Shown: positions 7,592-13,850 of the stretch, one piece after another
Numbering within the stretch: the first letter of the stretch is position 1
How the letters are laid out: each line of letters begins with the position of its first letter
NCBI GenBank assembly: GCA_964576075.1
Contig: CAZNTX010000094.1
Coordinates: 1 to 13,984 of the forward strand
Source of the DNA: Thermohalobaculum sp964576075
GTDB taxonomy: Bacteria > Pseudomonadota > Alphaproteobacteria > Rhodobacterales > Rhodobacteraceae
Direction of reading: 5' to 3'
DNA: 13,984 bases
Program-made: the position numbers and the translations under genes
The notes under the pieces: generated by a model
Database searches by the model: none
Seen by the model: the letters and a program-made list of their open reading frames with translations, nothing else
What the model was told of the DNA's origin: nothing

Positions 7592-7620
7592 CCATGGTCC
7601 CTGGCTTTCTGGGGCCATGG
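7592..7620 (+). promoter_or_regulatory. Inverted repeat covering the nuclease start codon
   Basis: CCATGGTCCC (7592-7601) pairs with GGGGCCATGG (7611-7620) around a 9-base loop; all ten positions pair in RNA if one G-U pair is allowed. The right arm contains the ATG of the HNH nuclease gene (7617) and the only Shine-Dalgarno-like run, GGGG (7611-7614). Folding would hide the start from ribosomes. That it is regulatory is inference. Confidence 0.45.
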
Positions 7621-8525
7621 CGAAAGCGGTGTTCCTCCATCGCCCGGACTCGATCTACGACGACGTGCCTTGGGAGCGCTACGAGTTCCCGGCCATGTAT
7701 CTTGGCACCGTGCGCGAGACCGTGGGCGACTGGATCCTCTATTACGAGCCGGGCAAGGCCCATGGCGGGACCGGCCGGCTCGCCTATCATGCGACCGCGC
7801 AGGTCGCCGCCATCGAGCCCCACCCGCTCGACCCCGGCCGCCATTACGCCCGCATCGCCCCCGGCACTTATCTGCCCTTCGACCGGCCCGTGCCGCGCAT
7901 CGTCGAGGGGCAGGTCATGGAGGCGATGCTCGAGGCCGCGCCCGGACGCCTGATCCGCGCTGGCGCAACCCAGCGCGCCGTCCGCCGGCTCGGCGAGGCG
8001 GAGTTCGCCCGGATCCTCGGACACGGCCTCGACGAGGCCCCCGCGGCCGAGCCCGCTGGCCTCGCCGAGGCGCCCGCGCCCTTCGACGGCCCCGGCGCGG
8101 CGCGGCCGATCCTCGAGCGCCTCGTCAGCCGTCCGTTCCGCGACCGCGCCTTCCGCCGGCAGGTTCTCGCCGCCTATGACGGGACCTGCGCCATCTCAGG
8201 GCTCTCGCTCCGGAACGGCGGCGGCTGGATGGAGGTGGAGGCGGCCCATATCATGGCCGTCGAGGAGGGCGGGCCGGACGACCTGCGCAACGGGCTCGCG
8301 CTCTCGGCGACGCTGCACCGGATGTTCGACCGGGGGCTCGTCGCGGTCGCCGACGACCTCTCCATCCTCGTCTCAGAGAACAAGGTGCCGCGGGAGGTGC
8401 AGGCCCGCCTGATCAACCCGACCGGGCGGCTCCGGGCGCCGTCCGACCCCCGCCTCGCGCCGCATCCGGCCTTCCTCGCCCATCACCGGGAGCACCGCTT
8501 CGGCGGCGGCCGCGCGGGGCTCTGA
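7617..8525 (+). CDS. HNH endonuclease, possible modification-dependent (type IV-like) restriction enzyme
   Basis: A 302-residue protein. The C-terminal HNH domain (about residues 175-250) has C191 in DGTCAISG, H211 in EAAHI, N225 in RNGLAL and H234 in LHRMFDRG. This is the standard layout of HNH_2 nucleases, with H211, N225 and H234 as predicted metal-binding or catalytic residues. Residues 1-100 (KAVFLHRPDS, GDWILYYEPGK, RLAYHATAQVAAIEP, YLPFDRPVP) read like a small beta-rich reader domain of the EVE/PUA type. Such domains are fused to HNH nucleases in enzymes that cut modified DNA; this assignment is inference. An Ala/Pro/Glu-rich linker (about 140-165) joins the halves. No methyltransferase or other defence gene is adjacent. 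The ATG at 7617 is kept because residues 2-26 look like part of the domain, though it lies in an RNA hairpin. The gene converges with the sulfotransferase gene. Confidence 0.82.
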   Translation: MAKAVFLHRPDSIYDDVPWERYEFPAMYLGTVRETVGDWILYYEPGKAHGGTGRLAYHATAQVAAIEPHPLDPGRHYARIAPGTYLPFDRPVPRIVEGQVMEAMLEAAPGRLIRAGATQRAVRRLGEAEFARILGHGLDEAPAAEPAGLAEAPAPFDGPGAARPILERLVSRPFRDRAFRRQVLAAYDGTCAISGLSLRNGGGWMEVEAAHIMAVEEGGPDDLRNGLALSATLHRMFDRGLVAVADDLSILVSENKVPREVQARLINPTGRLRAPSDPRLAPHPAFLAHHREHRFGGGRAGL

Positions 8526-8540
8526 GCTCAGCCGCCGCGC
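8512..8540. terminator. Hairpin spanning both convergent stop codons, candidate bidirectional terminator
   Basis: GCGCGG-GGCT (8512-8521) pairs with AGCC-G-CCGCGC (8530-8540), a 10-bp stem with one bulged base and an 8-base loop. The loop and flanks contain TGAGCTCA (8523-8530), a palindrome made from the TGA of the nuclease gene and the reversed TGA of the sulfotransferase gene. No T-tract is present on either side, so termination strength is uncertain. Confidence 0.45.
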
Positions 8541-9457
8541 AGGCCGGGCCGGGCGACGGGGGCGAGGCCGAGGGCGCGGCGGAGGCCGTTGAGGCTGAGG
8601 CGCTTGCGGAGGGGGAGCGGCGCGGGCGGCACGGGCGCGGGCGCCGCGGCGGCGCGGCGGGCGGCGGTCTCTGCGGCGACGGCGGCGAAGAGTGTGAGAT
8701 CGAGGGCGTAGAGCGCCTCGAGCCGCGGCAGGAGCGCCGGATCGGCGAAGCTCTCGGCGGAGAGGCGGCGGGCCTCCCCCTCCAGGTCCGCGGGCAGGAG
8801 ATCGGCCGCCCCCGGGCGCTCGGCCCGCGCGGCCTCCCGCGAGCGGTTGGCATGCCCGATCGCCACCGGGCGGCCGAGCCGCGCGCCGAGATCGGCGGCG
8901 AGCAGGTCGAGATCGGCCATGGTGTAGCGATGCGCCATCGGGATCTCGGCGAGATAGTCCGATTGCGGGCGCCAATGCGGGTCGAGCCTGTGGCGCGGCT
9001 CGGCGAGCACGAATTCGGCGAAGGCCCGGAAACTCGCGCTCCGCTCGAAATCCACCGCCTCCGGCGCCACCCCCTGGGCTGCGGCGAGGGCGGGGCGGAT
9101 CGTCGCCATGTTGCCCGGATCGCGCCGGTTGAGCACGAACTTCTCCAGATAGGCGCTGACCAACCGGTCGATCGGCTCGCGCAGCACCACGAAGCGGAAA
9201 TAGCCGGGATCGGCGAGCAGGGCCCGGGCGGCGGCCTCCTCGCGGTCCTTGAGCTGGATGCCGCTGCGGGAGCGGTCGGTCGTCTGGTGGATGTCGCCGG
9301 CGAGGAGGCGGTCGCGGTCCGGCAGGTCCGAGAGCTCCACCATCAGCCGCTTGAGCGTGCTGCAGCCGTTCTTGGCGATCGGAAGATAGAGAAGCTTGAC
9401 GTTCTCGGCGACGAAGACCTGGTCGTTCGGCCAGCGCCTGTGGAAAGGGGTGCCCAT
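8528..9457 (-). CDS. PAPS-dependent sulfotransferase family protein
   Basis: A 309-residue protein related to carbohydrate (Golgi-type) sulfotransferases, which transfer sulfate from PAPS to sugars or other hydroxyl groups. The 5'-phosphosulfate loop is LPIAKNGCSTLKRLM (residues 25-39, with K29). The 3'-phosphate motif is VVLREPIDRLVSAY (89-102, with R92 and S100). Both match the family. FxxHWRPQSDYL-like sequence (DPHWRPQSDYL, in the middle) is also typical. The last 45 residues are an Ala/Pro-rich linker and a basic stretch (LPLRKRLSLNGLRRALGL) outside the core fold. No signal peptide is seen, so it is probably cytosolic or peripheral. The acceptor is unknown, and no polysaccharide genes lie nearby. 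It is separated from the nuclease stop by two bases. Confidence 0.82.
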   Translation of the reverse strand: MGTPFHRRWPNDQVFVAENVKLLYLPIAKNGCSTLKRLMVELSDLPDRDRLLAGDIHQTTDRSRSGIQLKDREEAAARALLADPGYFRFVVLREPIDRLVSAYLEKFVLNRRDPGNMATIRPALAAAQGVAPEAVDFERSASFRAFAEFVLAEPRHRLDPHWRPQSDYLAEIPMAHRYTMADLDLLAADLGARLGRPVAIGHANRSREAARAERPGAADLLPADLEGEARRLSAESFADPALLPRLEALYALDLTLFAAVAAETAARRAAAAPAPVPPAPLPLRKRLSLNGLRRALGLAPVARPGLRGG

Positions 9458-9473
9458 GCGGCGCGCTCCGGTG

Positions 9474-9500
9474 CTCGGCGATCCGCGGCTTATCGCCGAG
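9474..9500 (-). terminator. Hairpin downstream of tctA, candidate terminator
   Basis: A perfect 9-bp stem, CTCGGCGAT with ATCGCCGAG, encloses a 9-base loop. It lies 36 bases after the tctA stop on the minus strand and 16 bases before the sulfotransferase start. No T-run follows. It probably ends the tctCBA transcript or shields its 3' end; it could also lie in the sulfotransferase leader. Confidence 0.45.
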
Positions 9501-9536
9501 GCGCCCCGCTGATGGCAAGGCGCCCCGGGCCCCGGC

Positions 9537-11057
9537 TCACTCGCCGGGGGCGGCCTTGGGCTGGCGGATCCGCCGCCAGACGAGCTTGAAGAGCGGCAGC
9601 AGGATCAGAAGGATCGCGATGATGGTGATCGGCCCGGCGATCGGGCGCTCGAGGAAGATCATCGGGTCGCCGTCGGAGAACAGCAGCGACTGCCTGAGCG
9701 TCGGCTCCGCGATCGGCCCGAGCACGATGGCGAGCACCGCGGGCGCGAGCGGATAGTCGAGCAGCCTGAGCAGGAACGCCCCCACGCCGAAGAAGAAGAT
9801 CAGCCAAACGTCGAACATGTTCTGCGTCGCCGCGAAGCCGCCGACCACCGAGAGCGTGAAGATCACCGGCGCGAGGATCGTGAACGGCATCCGCAGCATC
9901 CAGAGGAAGAGCGGGATGAAGGCGAGGTTCACCGCCAGCGCGACGAAGTTGGAGACGAAGAAGGAGCCGATCAGCGGCCACACGAAATCCGGCTGGTCGG
10001 TGAAGAGCCGCGGGCCGGGCTGCAGGCCCCAGATCACCATGCCGCCGAGGAGGACCGCCGTCGTCGGGCTGCCGGGGATGCCGAGCGTGACCATCGGCAG
10101 CATGGCGCCCGTGGAGGCGGAGTTGTTGGCGGCCTCGGGCGCGGCGACGCCGTTCAGATCGCCGTGGCCGAAGGTCTTGGGGTTGCGCGCGGTCATCTTC
10201 GTCACGCCATAGGCCATCAGCGAGCCCGGCGTCGCGCCCGCCGCCGGCAGGATGCCGACGAAGAAGCCGAGGAAGGAGCCGATCGTCGTGCCCCGCGCGG
10301 CCTGGGGCATGAGCTTCGCCGCGTCGGTCACGCGCTTGGCGGAGATCTTCGCGTCGGTCATCTTCACGTCGTCGCGGTTGGCGTTGATCGTCCAGAGCAT
10401 CTCGCCGATGCCGTAGACGCCGATCGCCAGCACGAGAAAGTTGATCCCCTGCATGAAGCCGGTGATGTCGAAGAAGATCAGCCGCGGCTCGCCGGAGATC
10501 CAGTCGAAGCCCACCGCAGAGAGGACGAGGCCGAAGGCGATGGAGAGGATCGTCTTGGGTATGTCGTCGCCGCCGAGGCCGACGAAGGTGGCGAAGGCGA
10601 GCAGCATCAGCGCGAAGATCTCTGGCGGGCCGAAATCGAGGGCCACCGAGGCGAGCGGCGGCGCGAAGCCGGTGAACAGCAGGTTTGCGATGGTCCCGCC
10701 GATGAAGGAGGCGATGGCGGCGACGACGAGCGCCCGGTCGGCCTGGCCCTTCAGCGCGAGGGGGCGGCCGTCGAAGGTCGTGGCCACAGCGGTCGAGGCG
10801 CCCGGGATGCCGAGGGTGATCGACGAGATCGCGCCGCCATACATCGCGCCGTAATAGAGCGAGGCGAGGAAGATCATCGCCGAGGTGGGCGGCACCAGGA
10901 AGGTGGCCGGCAACAGGATCGCCACGCCGTTGACCGAGCCGAGCCCCGGCATCGCGCCGATGAAGAGACCGACGGTCACGCCGATCACGATCAGCATGAG
11001 ATTGAGCGGCTCGAAGCAGGCGAGAATGCCGTCCAGAAGAAGCGACAGGACTTCCAT
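9537..11057 (-). CDS. tctA: Tripartite tricarboxylate transporter large permease TctA
   Basis: A 506-residue integral membrane protein, the large translocating subunit of a TTT carboxylate importer driven by the ion gradient. Family hallmarks are visible: GAMPGLGSVNGVAILLPATF near residues 34-53, YYGAMYGGAISSITLGIPG near 68-86, and the repeat-like LGIPGSPTTAVLLGGM and GLQPGPRLF in the second half. Length matches the usual 500 or so. Many hydrophobic helices span the whole protein. The ATG at 11057 has AAGGAAA seven bases upstream. tctB ends 57 bp before it on the same strand. The substrate of TTT systems is set by the binding protein and cannot be read here. Confidence 0.95.
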   Translation of the reverse strand: MEVLSLLLDGILACFEPLNLMLIVIGVTVGLFIGAMPGLGSVNGVAILLPATFLVPPTSAMIFLASLYYGAMYGGAISSITLGIPGASTAVATTFDGRPLALKGQADRALVVAAIASFIGGTIANLLFTGFAPPLASVALDFGPPEIFALMLLAFATFVGLGGDDIPKTILSIAFGLVLSAVGFDWISGEPRLIFFDITGFMQGINFLVLAIGVYGIGEMLWTINANRDDVKMTDAKISAKRVTDAAKLMPQAARGTTIGSFLGFFVGILPAAGATPGSLMAYGVTKMTARNPKTFGHGDLNGVAAPEAANNSASTGAMLPMVTLGIPGSPTTAVLLGGMVIWGLQPGPRLFTDQPDFVWPLIGSFFVSNFVALAVNLAFIPLFLWMLRMPFTILAPVIFTLSVVGGFAATQNMFDVWLIFFFGVGAFLLRLLDYPLAPAVLAIVLGPIAEPTLRQSLLFSDGDPMIFLERPIAGPITIIAILLILLPLFKLVWRRIRQPKAAPGE

Positions 11058-11114
11058 TGAGCGTTTCCTTGGTTCGACGTGCCGGCGCGGCTGCGCCCCG
11101 GCTCTCCGGCCGGG

Positions 11115-11636
11115 TCAGAGGAAGATGTCGTAGAGCGGCAGGAAGAGCGGCTCCGAATACCCCTTCGGCAGCGGGATGCGCATGGCGACGTCGAAGAAGA
11201 AGAAGCAGAAGACGGGCGCGCCGAGGGCGACCGCGAGGCTCGTGCCGATCCGGTGCCGGCCGAGCGCGAAGAGGTAGTAGAAGAGGAAGAGGGCCATCGA
11301 GGCATACATGCCGATCACGTCGATCAGGGCGACGAAGGCGAGCAGGCCCCCGCCGACCTTCACGAGCGTGCCGATCCCCCAGCCGTCGAGGAAGGGCTCG
11401 TCCGAGCGCGAGGGCGGCGAGGCCCGCCGCACCCAGTTGACCACGATCCAGACGCAGGAGATCAGCATGATCAGCGAGAGCCAGAACGGCCAGAAGCCGG
11501 AGCCGATGCCCTCGTCGTCATACCAGATGTTCTGGCCCCAGGGGTCGCCCTCCCATGAAGGCGTCCCGCTCTTCCACATCATGTAGACCGAGAGCGCGGC
11601 CAGCAGGAGGGCCGCGACGAGTTCGGCGATGCGCAT
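11115..11636 (-). CDS. tctB: Tripartite tricarboxylate transporter small permease TctB
   Basis: A 173-residue membrane protein with four predicted helices at about residues 3-21, 47-68, 90-126 (probably two close segments) and 131-150. GIGSGFWPFWLSLIML resembles the conserved start of the second helix in TctB proteins, where GFWP-type sequence is common. TctB is poorly conserved; the call rests on size, topology and its place between tctC and tctA. The ATG at 11636 is preceded by GAGAGGGGGG, and the tctC stop is 22 bp upstream, so the three genes form one operon. Confidence 0.9.
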   Translation of the reverse strand: MRIAELVAALLLAALSVYMMWKSGTPSWEGDPWGQNIWYDDEGIGSGFWPFWLSLIMLISCVWIVVNWVRRASPPSRSDEPFLDGWGIGTLVKVGGGLLAFVALIDVIGMYASMALFLFYYLFALGRHRIGTSLAVALGAPVFCFFFFDVAMRIPLPKGYSEPLFLPLYDIFL

Positions 11637-11658
11637 GCCGCGGCCCCCCTCTCTCGGC

Positions 11659-12633
11659 TCAGCGGATGGCGCCCGAGGCGGTCAGGATCCGCTCGTGCCG
11701 GTCGCGCTGGGTCTGCCAATAGGCCTTGAGCTCGTCGCCCAGGATGCGATCGCCCATCAGCGACTTATCGGTCTTGTACTTCTGCCACCGCGGGTGGTTG
11801 TAGACCTCGCCGAAGAGGTCCTGGTAGTAGGCCAGCGCCTCGTCCGACATGCCCGGCGCGCCGACGACGGAGCGCTGCATGAAGTAGGAGAAGTCCCCGC
11901 CGAGCTCCTTGAGCGTCGGCACGTCGGGGAACAGCGGCAGCCGCTCGTCGGTGAAGGCCACGAGCGGGATCACCGTGCCGGCCTCGTAGAAGCCGAGCGC
12001 CTCGGACGGGTTGTTGACCGAGCTGTTGATCTGCTGCCCGGCGAGATCCTTCGCCACGGCGCCGCCACCCTTGTAGGGGATGTACTTGATGTCCAGCCCG
12101 TAATTGTTGTTGAGGAAATCGGTGATGATGTTGTCTTCCGAGTTCTTGCCGGTGCCGCCCATCACCCAGTCGGAGCCGCGGGCCTTGGCGACGGCGACGA
12201 ACTCGTCGAAGGTCGAGATGCCCTCGTCCTTGTGCACCCAGAGGATGAAGGTGTCCTCGGCCATGCGGCTGATCGGGGCGAACTCCATGATGTCGATGCC
12301 GAGCGCGGGCTGGCGCAGCGGCGTCGTGAAGAAGGAGTTGAGCGTCACCATGATGGTGTGGTCCGGGTCGCGGGCGCGGTTGAGATAGACCAGCGACTCG
12401 GCGCCGGAGCCGCCGGGCTTGTTGACCGGGACGAGCGGCTTGCCGGCGAGGTCGTTCTCCTCGGCGATCGCCTGCATCAGCCGCGCCATGCGGTCGGCGC
12501 CGCCGCCTTTGCCGGCCATGATGATGAATTCGATCGGCTTGTTCGGCTCCCAGGCGCTGGCCGGGGCGGCCAGCGTCGCGGCGCCGAGAAGGCCGGCGGC
12601 CGCGGCCATCATGAAGCGACGAGTCAGAGTCAT
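11659..12633 (-). CDS. tctC: Tripartite tricarboxylate transporter substrate-binding protein TctC (Bug family)
   Basis: A 324-residue periplasmic binding protein that captures a carboxylate and hands it to TctAB. The start at 12633 is chosen over the longer in-frame reading from 12777. GGGAGG lies 7 bases upstream, and the protein then begins with a signal peptide, MTLTRRFMMAAAAGLLGAAT, with likely cleavage after ASA at residue 27. The two arginines give a weak Tat resemblance, but a Sec route is at least as likely. Mature Bug features are KPIEFIIMAGKGGGADRMAR near the start, AGKPLVPVNKPGGSG (about 75-89), and the central GTGKNSEDN and IPYKGGGAVAKDLAG segments. The ligand is not predictable. 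A GntR-type palindrome and a possible promoter lie about 117 bp upstream. Confidence 0.95.
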   Translation of the reverse strand: MTLTRRFMMAAAAGLLGAATLAAPASAWEPNKPIEFIIMAGKGGGADRMARLMQAIAEENDLAGKPLVPVNKPGGSGAESLVYLNRARDPDHTIMVTLNSFFTTPLRQPALGIDIMEFAPISRMAEDTFILWVHKDEGISTFDEFVAVAKARGSDWVMGGTGKNSEDNIITDFLNNNYGLDIKYIPYKGGGAVAKDLAGQQINSSVNNPSEALGFYEAGTVIPLVAFTDERLPLFPDVPTLKELGGDFSYFMQRSVVGAPGMSDEALAYYQDLFGEVYNHPRWQKYKTDKSLMGDRILGDELKAYWQTQRDRHERILTASGAIR

Positions 12634-12749
12634 GTCAGCACCTCCCGTTATGTCGTCGATTTGCCCGCTCGGCGGGCGCGTGTCGCGGCGGACCCTTGGA
12701 GGCATCGCCGCGGACGGTGGACCTCCCGAGCCGGAACGCGCTCGGCATT

Positions 12750-12759
12750 TGGTATACCA
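12750..12759. promoter_or_regulatory. TGGTATACCA palindrome, GntR (FadR-subfamily) type operator
   Basis: A perfect 10-bp palindrome with flanking sequence CATT-TGGTATACCA-CAGG. It matches the TGGT-N2-ACCA core known for GntR regulators such as UxuR/ExuR (TTGGTATACCAA). It lies in a locally A/T-richer stretch (about 12740-12850) upstream of tctC. The same bases can serve as a -10 on the minus strand (TATACC, 12756 to 12751), with TTTGCA (12778 to 12773) as -35 at 16-bp spacing. Binding there would block the promoter. No GntR gene lies in the window. The leader between this site and tctC holds a small hairpin (12663-12677). Confidence 0.5.
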
Positions 12760-12788
12760 CAGGCAAGACACTTGCAAAGGCCTACGCA

Positions 12789-12805
12789 GGAATCAACCGG
12801 ATTCC
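12789..12805. repeat. Inverted repeat GGAATC-AACCG-GATTCC
   Basis: A perfect 6-bp inverted repeat with a 5-base spacer between the stress protein stop (12855) and the tctC promoter region. It could be a second regulator site or a weak terminator for the stress protein gene. There is no T-run after it in the minus direction. Function is unknown. Confidence 0.3.
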
Positions 12806-12854
12806 AGACCAGATGAAGAATTAACTTTCGTTCGGACTCTGGCAAGGCCTTCCA

Positions 12855-13715
12855 TCAATGCGCGAAGACGATGGGCAGGTCCGTCTTGTCCACGACGACT
12901 TGCGTCGCGCCGCCGAGCACGGCCTCGAGATCGCGGCTGTGACCGTAGGCGCCCATGACGAGGAGGCTCGCGCCCTCGGCCTTCGCGGCGGCGAGGAGCG
13001 CGGCGCCGGGGTCGTCGCCGACCTCGATTTCCTGGCGCGCCACCGCGATCCCGCGCTGGTCGAGATAGCGGGCGAAGGCGCGCCCGTCCGCCCCCTCGCC
13101 GCCGCCGCCGTCGAACACGGTCGCGCGCTCGGCCCGGTCGAGGATCGGCAGCGCGAGCGCCACGGCGCGGGCGACCTCGAGCGAGCCGTTCCAGGCGATC
13201 GCCACATGCTCGGTGAAGTCCGCCGCCGGCGCGGCCGGGGGGCAGAGGAGCACCGGCCGGCCAGAGGAAAAGAGCGCCGCCTTCAACGTGTTGGTTCCGA
13301 GATTGCGGTCCCGGTCGGGCTTGGCCACGGCGAGGAGATCGGCGAGGCGGCCGTGGCGCTTGATCACGTCGATCTGCTTGCCCTCCGCCTCGTGCCAGGA
13401 CGCGGACGGACGGTCCCCCGGCGGGCGGGCGGTGTCGGCCACGACGGCGACCCCCTCCCGATCCATCAACTCCTCGAAGAGGCCGCGCAGATAGGCCTCC
13501 TCCTCGTCGGCGAGCGTCTTGGCGTCCGCCTTCAGCCGCTCGCGCATGGAGGCCGGGACGACGACGCCGTAGGGGATCATGTCCTGCGGCCGCGCCCGGC
13601 AATGCACCACCTCGATATGCGCGTTGAACCGGCGCGCCACCGCCACGGCATGGGCCAGAACCCCCTCGCCCTTGCCGTCCCCGCGCACCGGCGCGAGGAT
13701 CCGCGTGATCGTCAT
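12855..13715 (-). CDS. Universal stress protein with two tandem UspA domains
   Basis: A 286-residue cytosolic protein with two UspA-like domains, at about residues 1-150 and 165-286. The first opens with MTITRILAPVRGDGKGEGVLAHAVAVA but has no clear nucleotide loop. The second has AIAWNGSLEVARAVALALPIL and a C-terminal MGAYGHSRDLEAVLGGATQ, which keeps most of the G-2x-G-9x-G ATP-binding pattern (G255, G258, G268). Tandem proteins of this size, with a degenerate first domain, are common in alphaproteobacteria. They bind nucleotides and aid survival under stress; a specific role cannot be given. The start at 13715 is supported by GGGGGAGGG about nine bases upstream. The leader contains two identical GC-rich hairpins. 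Confidence 0.9.
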   Translation of the reverse strand: MTITRILAPVRGDGKGEGVLAHAVAVARRFNAHIEVVHCRARPQDMIPYGVVVPASMRERLKADAKTLADEEEAYLRGLFEELMDREGVAVVADTARPPGDRPSASWHEAEGKQIDVIKRHGRLADLLAVAKPDRDRNLGTNTLKAALFSSGRPVLLCPPAAPAADFTEHVAIAWNGSLEVARAVALALPILDRAERATVFDGGGGEGADGRAFARYLDQRGIAVARQEIEVGDDPGAALLAAAKAEGASLLVMGAYGHSRDLEAVLGGATQVVVDKTDLPIVFAH

Positions 13716-13746
13716 GCCCGGGTCCCTCCCCCGTGATTTTCTGGTT

Positions 13747-13772
13747 GCGGGGCGGGTCGGACCCCGCCCCCG
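13747..13772. repeat. 26-bp repeat, copy 1 (hairpin-forming)
   Basis: Identical to the copy at 13781-13806, with 8 bases between them. Each copy contains GGGGCGGG and CCCGCCCC arms around TCGGAC, an 8-bp stem with a 6-base loop. It lies between fhs and the stress protein gene, about 32 bp before the latter's start. Confidence 0.85.
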
Positions 13773-13780
13773 TTCTCGGT

Positions 13781-13806
13781 GCGGGGCGGGTCGGACCCCG
13801 CCCCCG
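13781..13806. repeat. 26-bp repeat, copy 2 (hairpin-forming)
   Basis: An exact second copy of 13747-13772 in the same orientation, so two identical hairpins stand in tandem. Possible roles are termination after fhs, transcript protection, or a dispersed GC-rich intergenic repeat. No other copy was seen in this window. Confidence 0.85.
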
Positions 13807-13808
13807 GA

Positions 13809-13830
13809 GGGACGGAGCCTACCCCGTCCC
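13809..13830 (-). terminator. Hairpin after fhs, candidate terminator
   Basis: GGGACGG pairs with CCGTCCC (7-bp perfect stem, 8-base loop), 20 bases beyond the fhs stop on the minus strand. It is the first of three stem-loops there. No uridine tract follows, so intrinsic termination is uncertain. Confidence 0.45.
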
Positions 13831-13850
13831 CCGCGCCCGGCAAGGGCCGA

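Noticed and set aside
4328..7618. A 1096-codon open frame antisense to the FDH alpha gene.
   Set aside because: It mirrors a gene with strong G/C third positions, its protein is low-complexity Gly/Ala/Arg/Asp/His-rich, and it shows no family motif. The sense gene is unmistakable.
12634..12777. Longer start for tctC at 12777.
   Set aside because: It would put 48 unrelated residues before a good signal peptide and run through the likely promoter; GGGAGG favours 12633.
13747..13806. A CRISPR-like array.
   Set aside because: Only two copies with an 8-base spacer and strong internal dyads; no cas genes.
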